From: Limnoperna fortunei
Lineage: Eukaryota; Mollusca; Bivalvia; Mytilida; Modiolidae
Direction of reading: 5' to 3'
Assembly: GCA_944474755.1 (NCBI GenBank)
Contig: OX104120.1
Coordinates: 20,616,492 to 20,680,491, forward strand
Length of the DNA stretch: 64,000 nt
Positions 37,215 through 51,159 of the stretch are shown here, in pieces. Under the pieces are notes generated by a model. The model saw nothing but the letters and a program-made list of their open reading frames with translations, was not told the DNA's origin and made no database searches. How positions within the stretch are numbered: position 1 is the first letter of the stretch; each line of letters opens with the position of its first letter. The position numbers and the translations under genes were made by a program.

Positions 37215-39406
37215 GCGTTTTGGTTGATAGACCCTTCGATACCGACGAAGGCATGTCTCTTCGGTTTTCTTGTATCTGTTATACTTTTTGAACTACAAGC
37301 CAAAAACTTTATTTTGACCCCCCCCCCCCCTTTTCCGTTGTATTTTTAGCCGTCGCGGAAATGTTAGTTAATCTGCGGCCATTGTTGGTGAAAACTTGGT
37401 TGAGGACATTGGACGGATGATGTGTACAAAGTTTTAAAGCAGTACTTTCAGTGGTTTCAGAGAAGATTTTTAAAAATAAATTGAAACCGATTGAAAAAAA
37501 ACAGTGCAAGAGGAATAACTCTTAAACGGTTAATCAGACAATCTTGACCCTAAACCATTTTAATGCTCTCATAGAGCAGAATAATTAAGCAATGCTAACT
37601 TTTTTTTCTCAATTTTTAATAATTTTCAAGATTTTGAGGCAAAAATGTCAAAAATAATCAATTTTGACAATTAAAGGGCAATAACTCATATAAGGAGTCA
37701 TCATAAAACTTCGACCTAATGTTGTGTTTGGTAGACCTTTCGATGTTGACAAAGGCATGTCTCTTCGGTTTTCTTGTATCTGTTATACTTTTTGAACTAC
37801 AAGCCAAAAACTTTATTTTAACCACCCCCTTCAGTTCTATTTTTAGCCGTGGCGGAAATGTTAGTTAATCTGCGGTAATGGTTGGTGCAAACTTGGTTGA
37901 GGACATTTGAAGGATGATGTGTACAAAGTTTAAAAGCAGTCCTTTCAGTGGTTTCAGAGAAGATTTTAAAAACTCAATTTTGAAGCAAAAATGTCAAAAA
38001 TAATCAATTTCGACAATTAAAGGGCAATAACTCCTATAAGGAGTCATCATACAACTTCGACCTAATGTAGTGTTTGGTAGACCCTTCGATGTTGACGAAG
38101 GCATGTCTCTTCGGTTTTCTTGTATCTGTTATACTTTTTGAACTACAAGAAAAAAACTTTATTTTTACTCCCCCTTCCGTTCTATTTTTAGTCGAGGCGG
38201 AAATGTTAGTTTATCTGCAGCAATGGTTGGTGCAAACTTGGTTGAGGACATTTGACGGATGATGTGTACAAAGTTTCAAAGCAGTACTTTAAGTGGTTTC
38301 AGAGAAGATTTTAAAAAATAAATTAAAACCGATTTAAAAAAAACAGTGCAAGGGGAATAACTCTTAAACGGTAAATTAGACAATCCTGACCCTAAGCCAT
38401 TTTTGTAGCTCTCATAGAGCAGAATAATTAAGCAATGCTAACTTTTTTTCTATAGTTCTAATAATGTTCAAGATTTTGAGGCAAAAATGTCAAAAATAAT
38501 CAATTTCGACAATTAAAGGACAATAACTCCTATAAGGAGTCATCATACAACTTCGACCCAATGGACTGTTTGGTAGAGCTTTCTATGCCGATAAAGGCAT
38601 GTCTCTTCGGTTTTCCTGTATCTTTTATACTTTTTGATCTATACGCCAAAAACTGTATTTTGACCCCCCCCCCGTTCTATTTTCAGCCATGGCGGCCATC
38701 TTGGTTAATCTGCGGTCATGGTTTGTGCAAAATTGGTTAAGGACATTTGACAGATGATTTGTAAAAAGATTCAAAGCAGTACTTTCAGTGGTTTCAGAGG
38801 AGAAATTTTTTTTTAAAATCAATTAAAACCGATTAAAAACCGTTTAAGAAGAATAACTCTTAAACAGTAAATCAGACAATCTTGACTCTAAGCTATTTTT
38901 GTAGCTCTCTTAGAGCAGAACAATTAAACAATGTTAACTTTTTCTCTAGTTCTAATAATTTTCAAGATTTTGAGGCAAAAATGTCAAAAATCATCAATTT
39001 TGACAATTAAAGAGCAATAACTCCTACAAGGAGTCGTCATACAACTTTGACCCCATGGAGTGTTTTGTAAAGCTTTTAATGCTGAAGCAGGAAAGTCTCT
39101 TTGGGTTTCGTGTATCTGTTATACTTTTTGAACTATAAGCCAAAAACTGTATTTTGACCCCCTGTTCTATTTTTAGCCATGGCGGCCATTTTGGTTTGTC
39201 TGAGGCCATGATGTGTGCAAACGTGGCAGAGGACATTTTACTGATGATGTGTGCAAAGTTTCAAAGCAATCCCTTAAGTGGTTTTGGAAGAGAAGATTTT
39301 TAAAGAAAAGTTAACGACGGCGACGACGACGGACCACGACAGACGGCGACGACGGACGTCAAGTGATGGCAATAGCTCACCTGACCCTTCGTGAGCTAAA
39401 AACGCC
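37215..39406 (+). mobile_element. Family A2 element, 5'-truncated, about four units
   Basis: It starts abruptly inside a unit (GACCCTTCGATACCGACGAA). About four units of roughly 0.4-0.5 kb follow with GGCAATAACTCCTATAAGG, TCATAGAGCAGAATAATTAA and C-runs (13 C at 37318, 10 C at 38664). It ends in (GAC)n and a shortened hairpin AGCTCACCTGACCCTTCGTG..AGCT at 39374-39397. The palindrome and 5' word are missing. Confidence 0.75.
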
Positions 39407-40294
39407 ATTCGGACAGTTGACGATAAATCAAATGCGTCTATGGTATAGTTAAAAACAGAGTGATCATGTCAGGTATTCTGATATGGTATTTGGACTATTT
39501 GACATGGAAGGTTTGCATAATTTGGTAAGGCGATTCTTCCGTATATGACAGATTTCGGATACTCGTTGCGTCATCCAATTAAAACGCCTGAAATAATAAC
39601 GTTGCCATGGTAACATAACAACGTTCTCGTTTTAGGCTTTCTGATTGGATGTCATATATTAAACAAGGGAGTGTCTATATGATATCGCGATGCAAATGTC
39701 GTTGGTTTACGGAAGAAATACATGTATTTTTGGAAAGCCAACCTTTACGCCCTTTCGTGCTATTTTTAATATCCCTTATGAAAGTTCCGGTCTTTCACAA
39801 AACATGTTTATTTATTCTTTTCAAGGAAAGTATAGTGCTGGACGTCAGAGTATACAATTAATCAAAACACAAAAAATCACGTATAACAAAGTTTCAGTGG
39901 TCTGTTAGGAGTTGGATAACCATACGATTATTTGCAAGTAAAGCTTAGTGATTGTAGCCAAGTGCTGCATTAAGTTTTCGGATGGATACAAATAAATTAT
40001 TTTTATTCTGAAGCCAGGAGTGAATCCAGGTGCTCCAGAAAGGTAAGCAACTCCTGATCCAAAAGTGGCACCCGTCGTGTCAGTCAGGTTAAAATTAGGT
40101 AATTAGTCATGTCGCGGTTAGTCATAGTTCAGTAATTAAGAATAAGGAGAGTGGTTACAACAAACTGAACAAATCAATGGTCATTTGTGACAGCGATATA
40201 TCGTAACGATAAGCAAAAGTCATGATGACGACCGTTCAATTTTCTAAGTGATGACTTACCACCGTGAACTAAACCTTGAATAGTGCCAACAATT
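39407..40294. other. Intergenic, fragment of a dispersed repeat
   Basis: 40015-40090 (CCAGGTGCTCCAGAAAGGTAAGC..GGCACCCGTCGTGTCAG) matches 41068-41125 (CAGGTGCTCCGGACGAGTAAGC..GACACCCGTCGAGTTAC). I have the impression this segment is common in mussels. No gene seen. Confidence 0.4.
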
Positions 40295-40496
40295 TATATT
40301 CAAAGTGCGGTTTCTAGTCTCACTGCGGGTAAAATGCAATCGAATACATTCTTAATTGATAAGGATTGCCTTTTTTATCCAGTTTCCCCCGGGTACTCCG
40401 GCTTATTCCCCCAATAAAAAACTGGACGCCATGATATAGCTGAAAATTGCTGAAAGTGACGTTAAACGTCATTCAAACAAACAATATATTCAAAGT
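40295..40496 (+). mobile_element. 5'-truncated SINE with 12-bp target duplication
   Basis: The element spans 40307-40484, plus strand. It starts in the head near TCTCACTGCGGGTA, continues AATTGATAAGGATTGCC, GGGTACTCCGGC, AAAACTGGACGCCATGATA and GCTGAAAGTGACGTTAAA, and ends in CAAACAAAC. TATATTCAAAGT flanks it at 40295-40306 and 40485-40496, exactly. The loss of the 5' part is typical of LINE-driven insertion. Confidence 0.85.
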
Positions 40497-40959
40497 ATTT
40501 TTCACGCGCAAATGTATTTTTCATTTACGCCACACATCTGCGACATATTTCTACATGCAAAGGCATCAATTTAATTCTGTTTACCATTTAACAGAAATGA
40601 TACTTAGCACTGAAGAGATTGATATTTAATAGATGTATAGAGACATTAATTAAAGACATTGTATATAAGTTTGAACACATATATAAAATGTAATGTTGTT
40701 ACCTGTTTCCACACAATCTTCTACATATCATACAAACGTGGTGGTCAAATAATATTTACGAAAAATGGTAACTAATTTTCAGTTAAAAATTCAAAACTTA
40801 TTAAAACTATATACAAATGTATATAACTGATTAAAAATTTAAACCGTTTCCCATTTCGCCTATTCTCTATCTTTTACGGTTATTGAGTTAAAGCAATACT
40901 AGTAGTTGAGGTCAAATGTCAAGGTCACATTTGATCGTTAATCTTTTTACCGTGTTCTG

Positions 40960-41125
40960 GTGAACAACAAGAGTCAAAAGTCAAGGGACATTTACAAATC
41001 CGGATATAGACAAACATAACACAAAAACAGAAACCCGAACCCAATAAAAAACCATGGGTGCACTCAGGTGCTCCGGACGAGTAAGCAGTGCCTGCCTCTA
41101 ATTAGACACCCGTCGAGTTACTCAT
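40960..41125 (+). repeat. Dispersed repeat segment
   Basis: ACAAATCCGGATATAGACAA..ACCCAATAAAAAACCATGGG is shared with 21690-21830, and CAGGTGCTCCGG..GTAAGCAG with 40030-40060. TCAAGGTCA occurs just upstream, near 40920. Confidence 0.55.
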
Positions 41126-44091
41126 TGTCATATCTAGGGAAAAGTCAAATCCAGGAATAGGAATCACCACCTTTGACTCAGCGAAAATTCGTCATTTTAT
41201 GTAGGCCAAACTTGTTAAAGACGTTACTTTACTTTAAAAAAACTTATCAATCTTGCAGTTTTTTTTATCTACACATATGTATTGTATTTCCACGAATTCC
41301 AACAAAATGTTTTAATAAGACCACAAAATTCTTGCGTCTGAATGCTGGTATAAGTTTGCCAGTGATTTTTGTGGTAGTTCTTTGTCTTTATTGACAAAAT
41401 TGTTGTTGGTTTGACAGATTTTACCAATAAAGTTCATATGTTATAAATTTGATATATAAATGTCATCAAAGGTACAACTCAATTTTGACAGGTTTATTGC
41501 TTTGAATCTTCAACGAATGAGGATATCATGTCTAGACGTTCGGCGGTTCTAGAGTTTGGGCAGCAATTTATATATTAAAACATGCAGACAAAACACTTTC
41601 ATAAAAGAATGTTTTATATAAAGTTAAAAAGTACTTAACTAAACGATTCTCACCTTTAGTTTCGCTATAATTTATTCCGAATCCGGTGCAATTTCAATTA
41701 AAAGGTCTACGGTCATCAAACATTTTCATGGTCACGAGACATTTAACTAATGTCAAAGTTCCCAGTCTTTTTGACTTACAATATGCGATTTCCGGCATTG
41801 AAAGGCAGACAGATAGAATTTGTCAAATGTTTCGACCGAAATAAATAAATCCGTCGATAAATGCGACCTTCACCCTCAATTTTGTTTTCTTATTCGTAAC
41901 AGTATGGTGAATAATAGTAAAAACGTTTGGCAACCTTAAGCTTTGAGTGTTGACTATAACCATGTTCTTCTAATTTGAAGAGGTTATACTCCAATAAAGA
42001 CTCTTTATCTAACTGAACACGGAAAAACCTAAATAAGACTGATTGTTGTGTTGTATACGTGCATAAAGCAATATTTCAGCAATGTTCAGGACGTCCTAAT
42101 ATAAGAAGAGCTATGCTTATAATAAATTGCATTTCAGAAAAACCTAATTTTAATACAGACATACAGTGAATTTCTATCTGAAGCAACATATGTTAAGCTA
42201 ACGTGATGTAAAAGAGAATATTTAATCAAGAATGTAAATGTGTCTGTTCGTAACGATAGTTTGTGTTGCCAATAATAATATGCGCAACAATTCACATAAG
42301 AAAGCGAACTATATAAATATCTATTGTAGATATTAATATAAACCATATATGGATTCGAAAAATATCACAACAATATTTAGACAATTTAAAATCAAGAGCT
42401 TTATCTAAAATTTCATCAATCTTTGATAATTCAACCTTTTTTACCACCTGCCTCACGATAAATTAAGAAAACACTTTTTAAATCAATTATACATAATCCT
42501 TATGTTTCAAAAATTCTCACAAAAGTGTTGTTTTAAGCTACAACAATACGTATATTATTGCTCAAGAAGAAACGGGCCAGTAATGCTACAACGAACGACC
42601 GATTTATGTTATGCTAGACCTTCTGATATACAATATATTTGTAACTTCTAGAGGATGTTTACATCAAGTAATTCCAATGGGGACATACTGTACTCTTCAA
42701 CGTCTGATATCAGAAGTCTTTCAATTTCACCTATAGATATATTGATCCTGTTCTTTCAATTATCAACTCTCAATTTCTAGCAGCTTCTATTAATATCCTG
42801 CACAATTGGAAATTAAAGAAACCATCGAAACAGCTTCACATACATTTTTAAACATACACATCTAATATCCGACAATTATCATTTCAGTACAAGAATTACG
42901 ACAAACGGGAGGACAATAAGTCATGAATTGAAAGAGCTTGCAGTATATATACTGATTTTTGCAAACGTCACCACTTTCGTCGGTATAGACTTATAATCCA
43001 TGGTTATACGAATAAACGAATAAACGTATTATACACCCCTGCAATAAGTTTTACTATATAAACCATTTATTTGTTATTCTTATATTGTGTGAAGAAATGA
43101 TTGCAGATTGCAAATAGTTTTCGACGTTTTTGCACTCATCATTGGATCATTTGAGATTGTTATAAGTGACTATTGGTGTAATATATTCAATCTCTTTTAT
43201 TAACAACTCGCACACAACAGTAAGGGAAGAGTGACTTCTGGCATAACGAACAACCTGGTTTAACTAACCATGCATGTACTAAGTCGGAATCATTAATGTC
43301 ATTAAGGTAGTTACGTTATTCTTGGTTGTTGGTTCTTGACACCCAGACAGAGGGTTTTTAGACTAAACATAGGCATGATTTTGTCAAGATGGTAAATCAA
43401 AGGACAAATAATATTATTATCTAGTTATGTTAGCATTCACAGAAAACTTAGATCCTGAAAGCATCTATATGTAGCATATATCTTATATAGTTTATCTTAA
43501 ACCACATTATATTGGCAGAACAAAAAACACCTTGTGTTATAAACAGATAATTTATATAGCACGTAGACGAATATATATTCCAAATAAGGAATTTAAGACG
43601 GCAATTATGACTATAACAAAAAACCGTATCTGAGGAAAATTACCTTGGATCAGTTCCTAATTTGAATTTTTTCAGAATGCAGGTTCAAATTAGAATTTAG
43701 TTAGTCTGATTTTTGCTGATTGAATAAAACCGTGATAACATAATCATATTGTATGATTAAAAGATTGCAAAAATCAAGTTTTTGTCCGACATTGATAGGA
43801 ATGGTGCAGTGTTGAAACAGGAAATAAAAATTTAAAAAAAATCATTAAATTATATTCTTGTAGAAAAAAGTTCATTATCGTGTTCGGAAAAAACTAACTT
43901 GTTCTTGTGTGTGAAAACCGACACATAAAACTGCATTTAAACACGTTTTATTTTAGCTTCCATCAACATAAGACTGGTTCAATTTGGGTTACTAAGCTCC
44001 ATTTGTAGTCGCAAAAATTATCGTCAACAAAGTGTGCTGTTACGTTTAATAATCGGTTTATTATATGCATTTCTCCCTTGTATTCTTAAAC
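41126..44091. other. 3-kb stretch without recognised features
   Basis: AT-rich, with many short frames and no domain, repeat or splice pattern I can support. Confidence 0.45.
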
Positions 44092-45350
44092 AAGTGTGGA
44101 CACAGAAAAACGTCTCGCCTGCATTCCGCATCAGTAACGAAAATAAATTTCGTCATAAGCATTACGTAAATAGCATTTAATATCAGCAGCAGTCCGTATA
44201 CAAAATATTGTCACCATACCATGCGTAGTTACAGAGGAACTATCGTAACCCAAAAACTTTAACGCAGTCGCTGGACCGTGAAATTGAGGTCAAGGTCAGG
44301 TTACACCTACCAGACAGTCATGTACTAGTCATCAGCAACCTATACACCAAATATTGTCATCCTACCATGCATAGTTACAGAGGAACTGTCATAAACCCAA
44401 AACTTTAACGTAGTCGCTGGACCGTGAAATTGAGGTCAAGGTCAGGTGACACCTACCAGACAGTCGTGTACTAGTCATCAGCAACCTATACACCTAATAT
44501 TGTCATCCTACCATGCATAGTTACAGAGAAACTGTCGTAACCCCAAAACTATAACGTAGTCGCTGGACTGTGAAATTGAGGTCAAGGTCAGGTGACACCT
44601 ACCAGACAGTCATGTACTAGTCATCAGCAATCTATACACCAAATATTGTCATCCTACCATGCTTAGATACAGAGGAACTGTCGTAACCCCAAAACTTTAA
44701 CGTAGTCGCTGGACCGTGAAATTGAGGTCAAGGTCAGGTGACACCTACCAGACAGTCATGTACTAGTCATCAGCAACCTATACACCAAATATTGTGATCC
44801 TACCATGCGTAGTTACAGAGGAACTGTCGTAACCCAAAAACTTTAACGTAGTCGCTGGACCGTGAAATTGAGGTCAAGGTCAGGTGACACCTACCAGACA
44901 GTCATGTACTAGTCATCAGCAACCTATACACCAAATATTGTGATCCTACCATGCGTAGTTACAGAGGAACTGTCGTAACCCAAAAACTTTAACGTAGTCG
45001 CTGGACCGTGAAATTGAGGTCAAGGTCAGGTGACACCTACCAGACAGTCATGTACTAGTCATCAGCAACCTATACACCAAATATTGTCATCCTACCATGC
45101 ATAGTTACAGAGGAACTGTCGTAACCCAAAAACTTTAACGTAGTCACTGGACCGTGAAATTGAGGTCAAGGTCAGGTGACAGGTGACTGACTGGCAAGTA
45201 CTCATCATAAGCTACCTCTGGACCAAATTTGATGGACCTAGGGCTTGGGCTTACAAAGATATGAAGCAAGATGTCAAGTGTTTACGCCGCCGCCGGATTC
45301 CCATACATATGTCTCGCCTCCAGCGACTTTCGTCGCAGGCGAGACAAAAA
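44092..45350 (+). mobile_element. Family F array element (seven units, exactly 146 bp)
   Basis: The 5' palindrome GTGTGGACAC is followed by GTCTCGCCTGC (44112-44122). The GACCGTGAAATTGAGGTCAA site (GACTGTG in unit 3) recurs at 44274, 44420, 44566, 44712, 44858, 45004 and 45150, exactly 146 bp apart. The end has GCCGCCGCCGG then a hairpin 45311-45345 whose last arm GCAGGCGAGAC is the exact reverse complement of the 5' word, then AAAAA. Each unit carries AGGTCAAGGTCAGGT, a direct repeat of the nuclear-receptor half-site. Confidence 0.83.
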
Positions 45351-46929
45351 CAAGAAAATATTCTACGTAATCCATATTTAATCATAAATTTGTTTCGCTT
45401 CATTAAAACATTATTTTTCGTTTTAGTGAAAGTCAATATACGTTATCTTCTCTTTCTCCGTTAAAATGCTGAAATTAAAGCAGCTTTGACGTTGGGACGG
45501 AGGTATTGATTTCCACGCTGTCTTGTTTGTATTCATAAACCAAGAAATACAGAAGAACAAACCTGCATATTTTGACGTCAATGCAAAAATATTGTATACA
45601 TATTCATGTAGTTTTTCATAATATTTTCGTACAACTATCAATTCCCTGACCTATAAAACCAAAAAGCAACATTCAAACAAGCTTTCAATTTGTATTAGCT
45701 TTGACACAAAGAAGAAATTATATTTGTCATTTGTGCAAAAATTATCCTGCAATGTCACCTCAAAGTTGTACCGTAAGTTCAAGAGTTTTTAGCGAGTCTG
45801 ATAAAAGACGAGGAACACGAAACTCGCACATCTACCATATAAACGGGCTTGTTTAAGTTTGTTAAAACGTTCAGTCTAATGACAAAAAACCTGTTATTTT
45901 TCGAAAACATTTAACTAGGATAGCATGTTTATGATGAATATTTTCTTGTTTGGTTTCCTTAGGATTAGAGACAAAGTTAACTTGCAACAGGACTAAAGCC
46001 TGTCAACATGCGATGTGTTGTTTGACTATATAATAGTTCAAAAGGACAATTATCATAACAGATAATACACACAAATTCCCAAACTGAACGAACTTTAAAA
46101 ACTATTCCAAATCTGCATTTTATTTAAATTTTATGCCTGTGAATTCTTTAATTTCCTATCACTTTATGAGATCGAGTTAAGCATTTCAGGAATTGACTGA
46201 CCGGATGTACACGAATTCGAATGCTTTCAGTACACTTCAATAGTTAATAGTCCTGCTTTACATAAGCTTAGATTCGAAATATCTTGCCGATACTTACTGC
46301 GTTATCAGCAATTTTATGTGGTTAATGGTTTACATTACGCATCACTTCGATAACGACTATAATCTTGGGTGGTTTATTTGTTTTAAAAGTGCGATTATAT
46401 CTTGCGGGGTAGAGTTAAGTACATACATGGGGAATGTTATTAAGTGCAGTTCACAGTGACAATAAAGTCTATTGTATTTTTAAATCTTAAAAGTAATGTG
46501 CCTTAAACGTTAACTGTTTTAACAAAAAATTATCTCAAACAAATTTGACCTTGCCTGTTGCCATTTTTAGCGGCATCACTTAACGTATTTCATTTACGTA
46601 TTATGGTTGATACTGTGTTAGCTGATGTGCAAAAAGACCAAGCTAGCATGATTCATATAATATATTGTGTTAAATGAAACTGATGATATAATAAGAAAAC
46701 TAACATTAGATCTAGTGTTAATAACAATAAAAAACATATCAATATCATAACATATTTATTTTATAGTCTTTTAATGTACAGGAACGGCAAACTCTGGCAT
46801 TAAAATGGAACTACCAGACACACCGACTGATTAACAAGAACTTAAATTAATAAGTTGTCATCAATTAGCCATAAATGGTAAATCTAATACCAAACCAGGT
46901 AGTGTGAATGTTTGACCTAACATGAATTT
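45351..46929. other. Intergenic, nothing recognised
   Basis: AT-rich, no supported gene or repeat. Confidence 0.45.
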
Positions 46930-47545
46930 TGAATATGTGAAAATGTCTCCTCCGCATTTCGCAACAATAACGAAACAATTATGTCATGAGCATAAAATTG
47001 TAATCATTTAAGATATACAATATGTGGTTTCTAAGAAACAGACCTAATCCAAAAACTAACGTAGTCGCTGGACCATGAAATTGAGGTCAGGGTTAGGTGA
47101 CACCGACACTGACACCATGTAGTATTCATCAGCAATCTATTTCAAATATTGTAATTCTACCATGTATGGTTACAGAGGAACTGCCCCAATCCAAAACCTT
47201 TAGTCGCTGGACCGTGAAATTGATGTTAAGGTCAGGTGACACATACCAGACAGACACGTACTATTTAGCAGCATTGCATTACCAAATACATGTATTGTCA
47301 TCCTACTTTGCATGGTCACAGAGGAACTATCCTAAACTAAAAACTTTAACGTAGTCGCTGAACCGTGAAATTTAGGTCAAGACTAGGTGACACCTACCAC
47401 ACAGTCAGGTATTATTCATCAGCAACCTATATACTAAAAATTGCCATTCTACCGTTCTGATTACAGAGGAACTGCCCTAATCCATAAACTTTAACGTAGT
47501 CGGTTGACCGCGATATTGAAGTCAAGGTGATGTGACAAAATGTGA
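46930..47545 (+). repeat. Decayed family F array, about four units
   Basis: CGTAGTCGCTGGACCATGAA, TTTAGTCGCTGGACCGTGAA, CGTAGTCGCTGAACCGTGAA and CGTAGTCGGTTGACCGCG are spaced about 145-155 bp. The 3' hairpin is lost. Only one site keeps AAGGTCAGGTGAC. Confidence 0.7.
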
Positions 47546-50500
47546 AATACATGTGCACAATGTAATGTGACAAAGATTCTGCCAAAGTTTTGTCGAAGGC
47601 TATTTATGTTGTGTAGGCAGAGATGCGCATAAGCGATGAGCACATGTTTTTGCTATTTGAAACCCCAAATACCTTTCGGATAAAATTTGAAATATCGGGA
47701 GTACAATGCAAATAACGTTTAATTCTATTCAGCAGGGTTAGAGCAACCAATGAATGGACAGACGGATGGCAAAGCCGATTGACACCCCATAACACAATGC
47801 CTTACTTTACAAAAGGGAAAAATGTAACTACAGCACTAATAATGAATAACAACGGACTTTGACGGTCGAATTAGGTAGATTCAATTACACTTAAATCCAT
47901 GTAATGAAAACGACTGTTTAAAATTGTGACTGGTAATATTTGAATAGAATGTGCAAAGTCATACCTAGAACGTACTTGAAAAGGTTTTAAAACGCACGTT
48001 TTATTTCATATTGTAAGAAGCTGAAGCTAGAACATGTAGAAGCTGATGCAAGGAACAGTTAAAGTCTTTATGTCTTGACCCCTTAAAGTTTTGACCATTT
48101 ATCAGTGAGCATATTGACCTTAGACTGACACATATTTTACCCTCGATGCATATTTACACGTCTGTTGTTTTTTTTCATTTTATCAAATACTTCTAAGAGT
48201 GACCTATGTAACTCACTGTTTATTCTTCGCACTTAAAATGTTGAATGTTTAATAAATACAAAACATAAAAATTAAAGCTAGTTGGTGGTAAAAAAACATT
48301 TAAATGTATATAGTTCAGTTGTCTAGACAGCTTGTTAACAGTCAGTTGAGCGCAATGACGTTCGTCTAAAGCATATTTGTCACTTGATCCATATTTACAA
48401 CTCTGAATTCTTATCAAATGCTTTCTATTGTGACTAAATTAGGACACAGCTTTATGTCGTTCTCTTAGTACTCTACATATAGACAACATACCAGACATAT
48501 CTAGAAAACTACCACTGAAATATATTTGTACAATATACTCTTGGCCCTGCATATAAAATGGTAAAAGCGTCTACTTCATTCATAATAAATAATAATCATT
48601 ATTTTATTTATCATTATACTTATCCTTATTATATCCTCTAACCAGTTACCACTCTAAACATATCACTATATTTGTAATTCAACTTGATTACAAGGTCACA
48701 CTACATATATTCAATAGATGAGACACTTTATACCATATAGTCAAATTGTCCTTCACAACAGAACAAATGCCCAAGATAAACCTGATACAAAAGTGCATTT
48801 AATGTTATGAACCAGTATGCCTAAAATCAATACGAGTAAAACATATAAATATATTTTTGACCTTGGGATCAGAAAGTTAGGTTTAATAACAAATATCATA
48901 CAACATATATACGTTTACAACATCCAATGTATACACCATGTTAAAGCACCGATAACGTGACATTGTCCAAAACATATATGACGTCATTATGTTCAGGCGT
49001 AATGTTAATATTGTTTGAACAATATGAATTTACATTTTATACACATAAGGAATATTGGCTTCATTTGCACGTTGTATGCTTAACCAATTGAAATAAATGT
49101 TTACATACCTCTACAAAAATATCTTCTTTTTTAATATTTATGGGCTATATAACCAAGCGTCTATTTAAGATTCTGACATGCGCATTTTAGTGGTAAAATC
49201 TGGTTACATCTGGTTTTAGCCGGTTTTTTTATTTTTAGAACTGACATACTTGTCTTGACATGCATATTAATGAGGTCACAGTGTAGATCACTTGTAATCG
49301 TTCTTTGATCTTTTATTTTATATGAGATCTAAACAATCATATTCAAAATTTATTAATAGTATTTTATTATAAAAACAACCAAGAAAGACGTCTGTCGATG
49401 ATTTCACATCACTAATCGTATTTTACTGATTATGTCGGTTGAGTCATATGTTATTCATCACAATTTTATCTGGGATTTAAACCTGGCACGATAAACACTC
49501 CTTGTGTTGCACGGATCGATGCGTCATCGTGTCGGCAAACAAGCTTACTGCGTATTAGGTTTACAGTTGAAGGTTAAATGAGTCATTCCCCGGCTAACAA
49601 CACTGACTGGTTAATTGTGGTAACATATTTTACCACACATATATTTAATGAACTTAAAGTGGGCAATTATGAATATTAAGACTATCGTAAATAAAAGAAA
49701 CAAATTACATAAAGAATTTAAATATCTTTTGTATAACAATAGATTGTGTGTCATTCAAAATAATACTACAATTCATCGATTGTAATCAAATTTTAGATCA
49801 GACGGAAATGACGTGATTTACCATGTCAACGGAGATGTAAACGAGCCGTGAAGTTATGATTTAGCATTTTTACGAATTATGTGGCGCATAGCATTCTTAT
49901 AACTGACGTTATATGAAATGGACGTCTCGAATTCTTTAAAATGTAGTAATGTTGAGTTCTAGTATTTATTTTCGCACATTCCTACTTCATACGTTTCGTA
50001 AACGTCATTATTTATGACGTATCTATAAAACGCTTAAAAGCCTCTAGAATTTTCTAAATATTTCACAGTTTATTTGGTAAAATTGTTCATGTATGACTAG
50101 ATTCTTGTACAATGCAGTGTTTAAATAAACACACACACTAAACAACATTGTATCGCACTATTTGAAAAGGCCATCTGTCGCCTGTGAATTCGCCATATCG
50201 ATTATTCATACAATGTACACTAATTTACCTCATTTCCGAAGACATTGTTTACAGTGTAAAACGTATTAGCTGAACATAATGTTAAAGATTAGTAGAGCGT
50301 TTAAAACATTAACAGTATAATCTGCGATAAATTTACCAATTAACACAATGATATATTTTTTATATAATTTATACTATTTCAGCTATATAAGGAAATCTGA
50401 TATCGATTAATCCGTCATAGTGGGTTTTACGATATTGATTATTCAACAATCAGATGATGATATGATTAATGATAGCTTCATCTACCTGACATCACATGAC

Positions 50501-50689
50501 CTGGCTGATAACACACCATAAAATCCTACGTAGGAAACACAGACCATTAAAGTTAACAACATTTCTTTGCATGATCTGTATGCACTGTCGTAACCTCTTA
50601 ATCTTACATAACTAGACTTGCAATTACATTGAATAACATTTACGGTGTCATATGCGCACGCATCTGCGCTACGAAATACCTATCCGTAC
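47546..50689. other. 3-kb stretch without recognised features
   Basis: AT-rich. I looked for splice-linked frames and inverted repeats and found none I would defend. Confidence 0.4.
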
Positions 50690-50930
50690 GGAAGAACCGA
50701 TATCAACTCCTCTCGTTTTAGGCCTTTGCCATCAATTGGCGTCCGTCGTAAACTTTTTAAAAAATCGTCTTCTCTGAAACCACTGGGATAATTTTTTTCA
50801 AACTTGGCCACAATCATTCTTAGGGTTCCTAGTTTTAAATTTTTTCCCATGGTGGTGATCAATGGAAAAATATGACCGCTGTTACTAAAATGAAACATAG
50901 GTGTCAACACAGGTTTTAAACTACATTTAA
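50690..50930 (-). repeat. Decayed family A 3' fragment
   Basis: Minus strand: GTTTCAGAGAAGACGATTTT, then TTTACGACGGACGCCAATTG, ATGGCAAAGG. This matches the end of family A2 (AGAAGATTTTT, GACGGACGCCAAGTGATGGC) without the hairpin. Confidence 0.5.
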
Positions 50931-50949
50931 AGAAAGAGGTAATAAAAAG

Positions 50950-51150
50950 CAAGTTTAGGTCTGTTTGTTTGTTTGTTTGTTTGTTTGTTTGTTTGTTTGT
51001 TTGTTTGAATGGTGTTTAACGCCACATTCAGCAATTTTTCAGCTATATCATGGCGTCCAGTTTTTATTGGGGGAGGAAGCCGGATTACCCGGAGAAACCC
51101 CCCGACCTGCGGTAGGAAAACTGGCAATCCTTGTCACAAGTTAAGGTCTG
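50950..51150 (-). mobile_element. 5'-truncated SINE with long (CAAA)n tail and 14-bp target duplication
   Basis: Minus strand: CAAGGATTGCCAGTTTTCC, a GGTCGGGGGG stretch, CTCCCCCAATAAAAACTGG, ACGCCATGATATAGCTG, AATGTGGCGTTAAAC, then (CAAA)11. CAAGTTTAGGTCTG (50950-50963) and CAAGTTAAGGTCTG (51137-51150) flank it with one mismatch. The head with boxes A and B is missing. Confidence 0.83.
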
Positions 51151-51159
51151 AATGAAATA

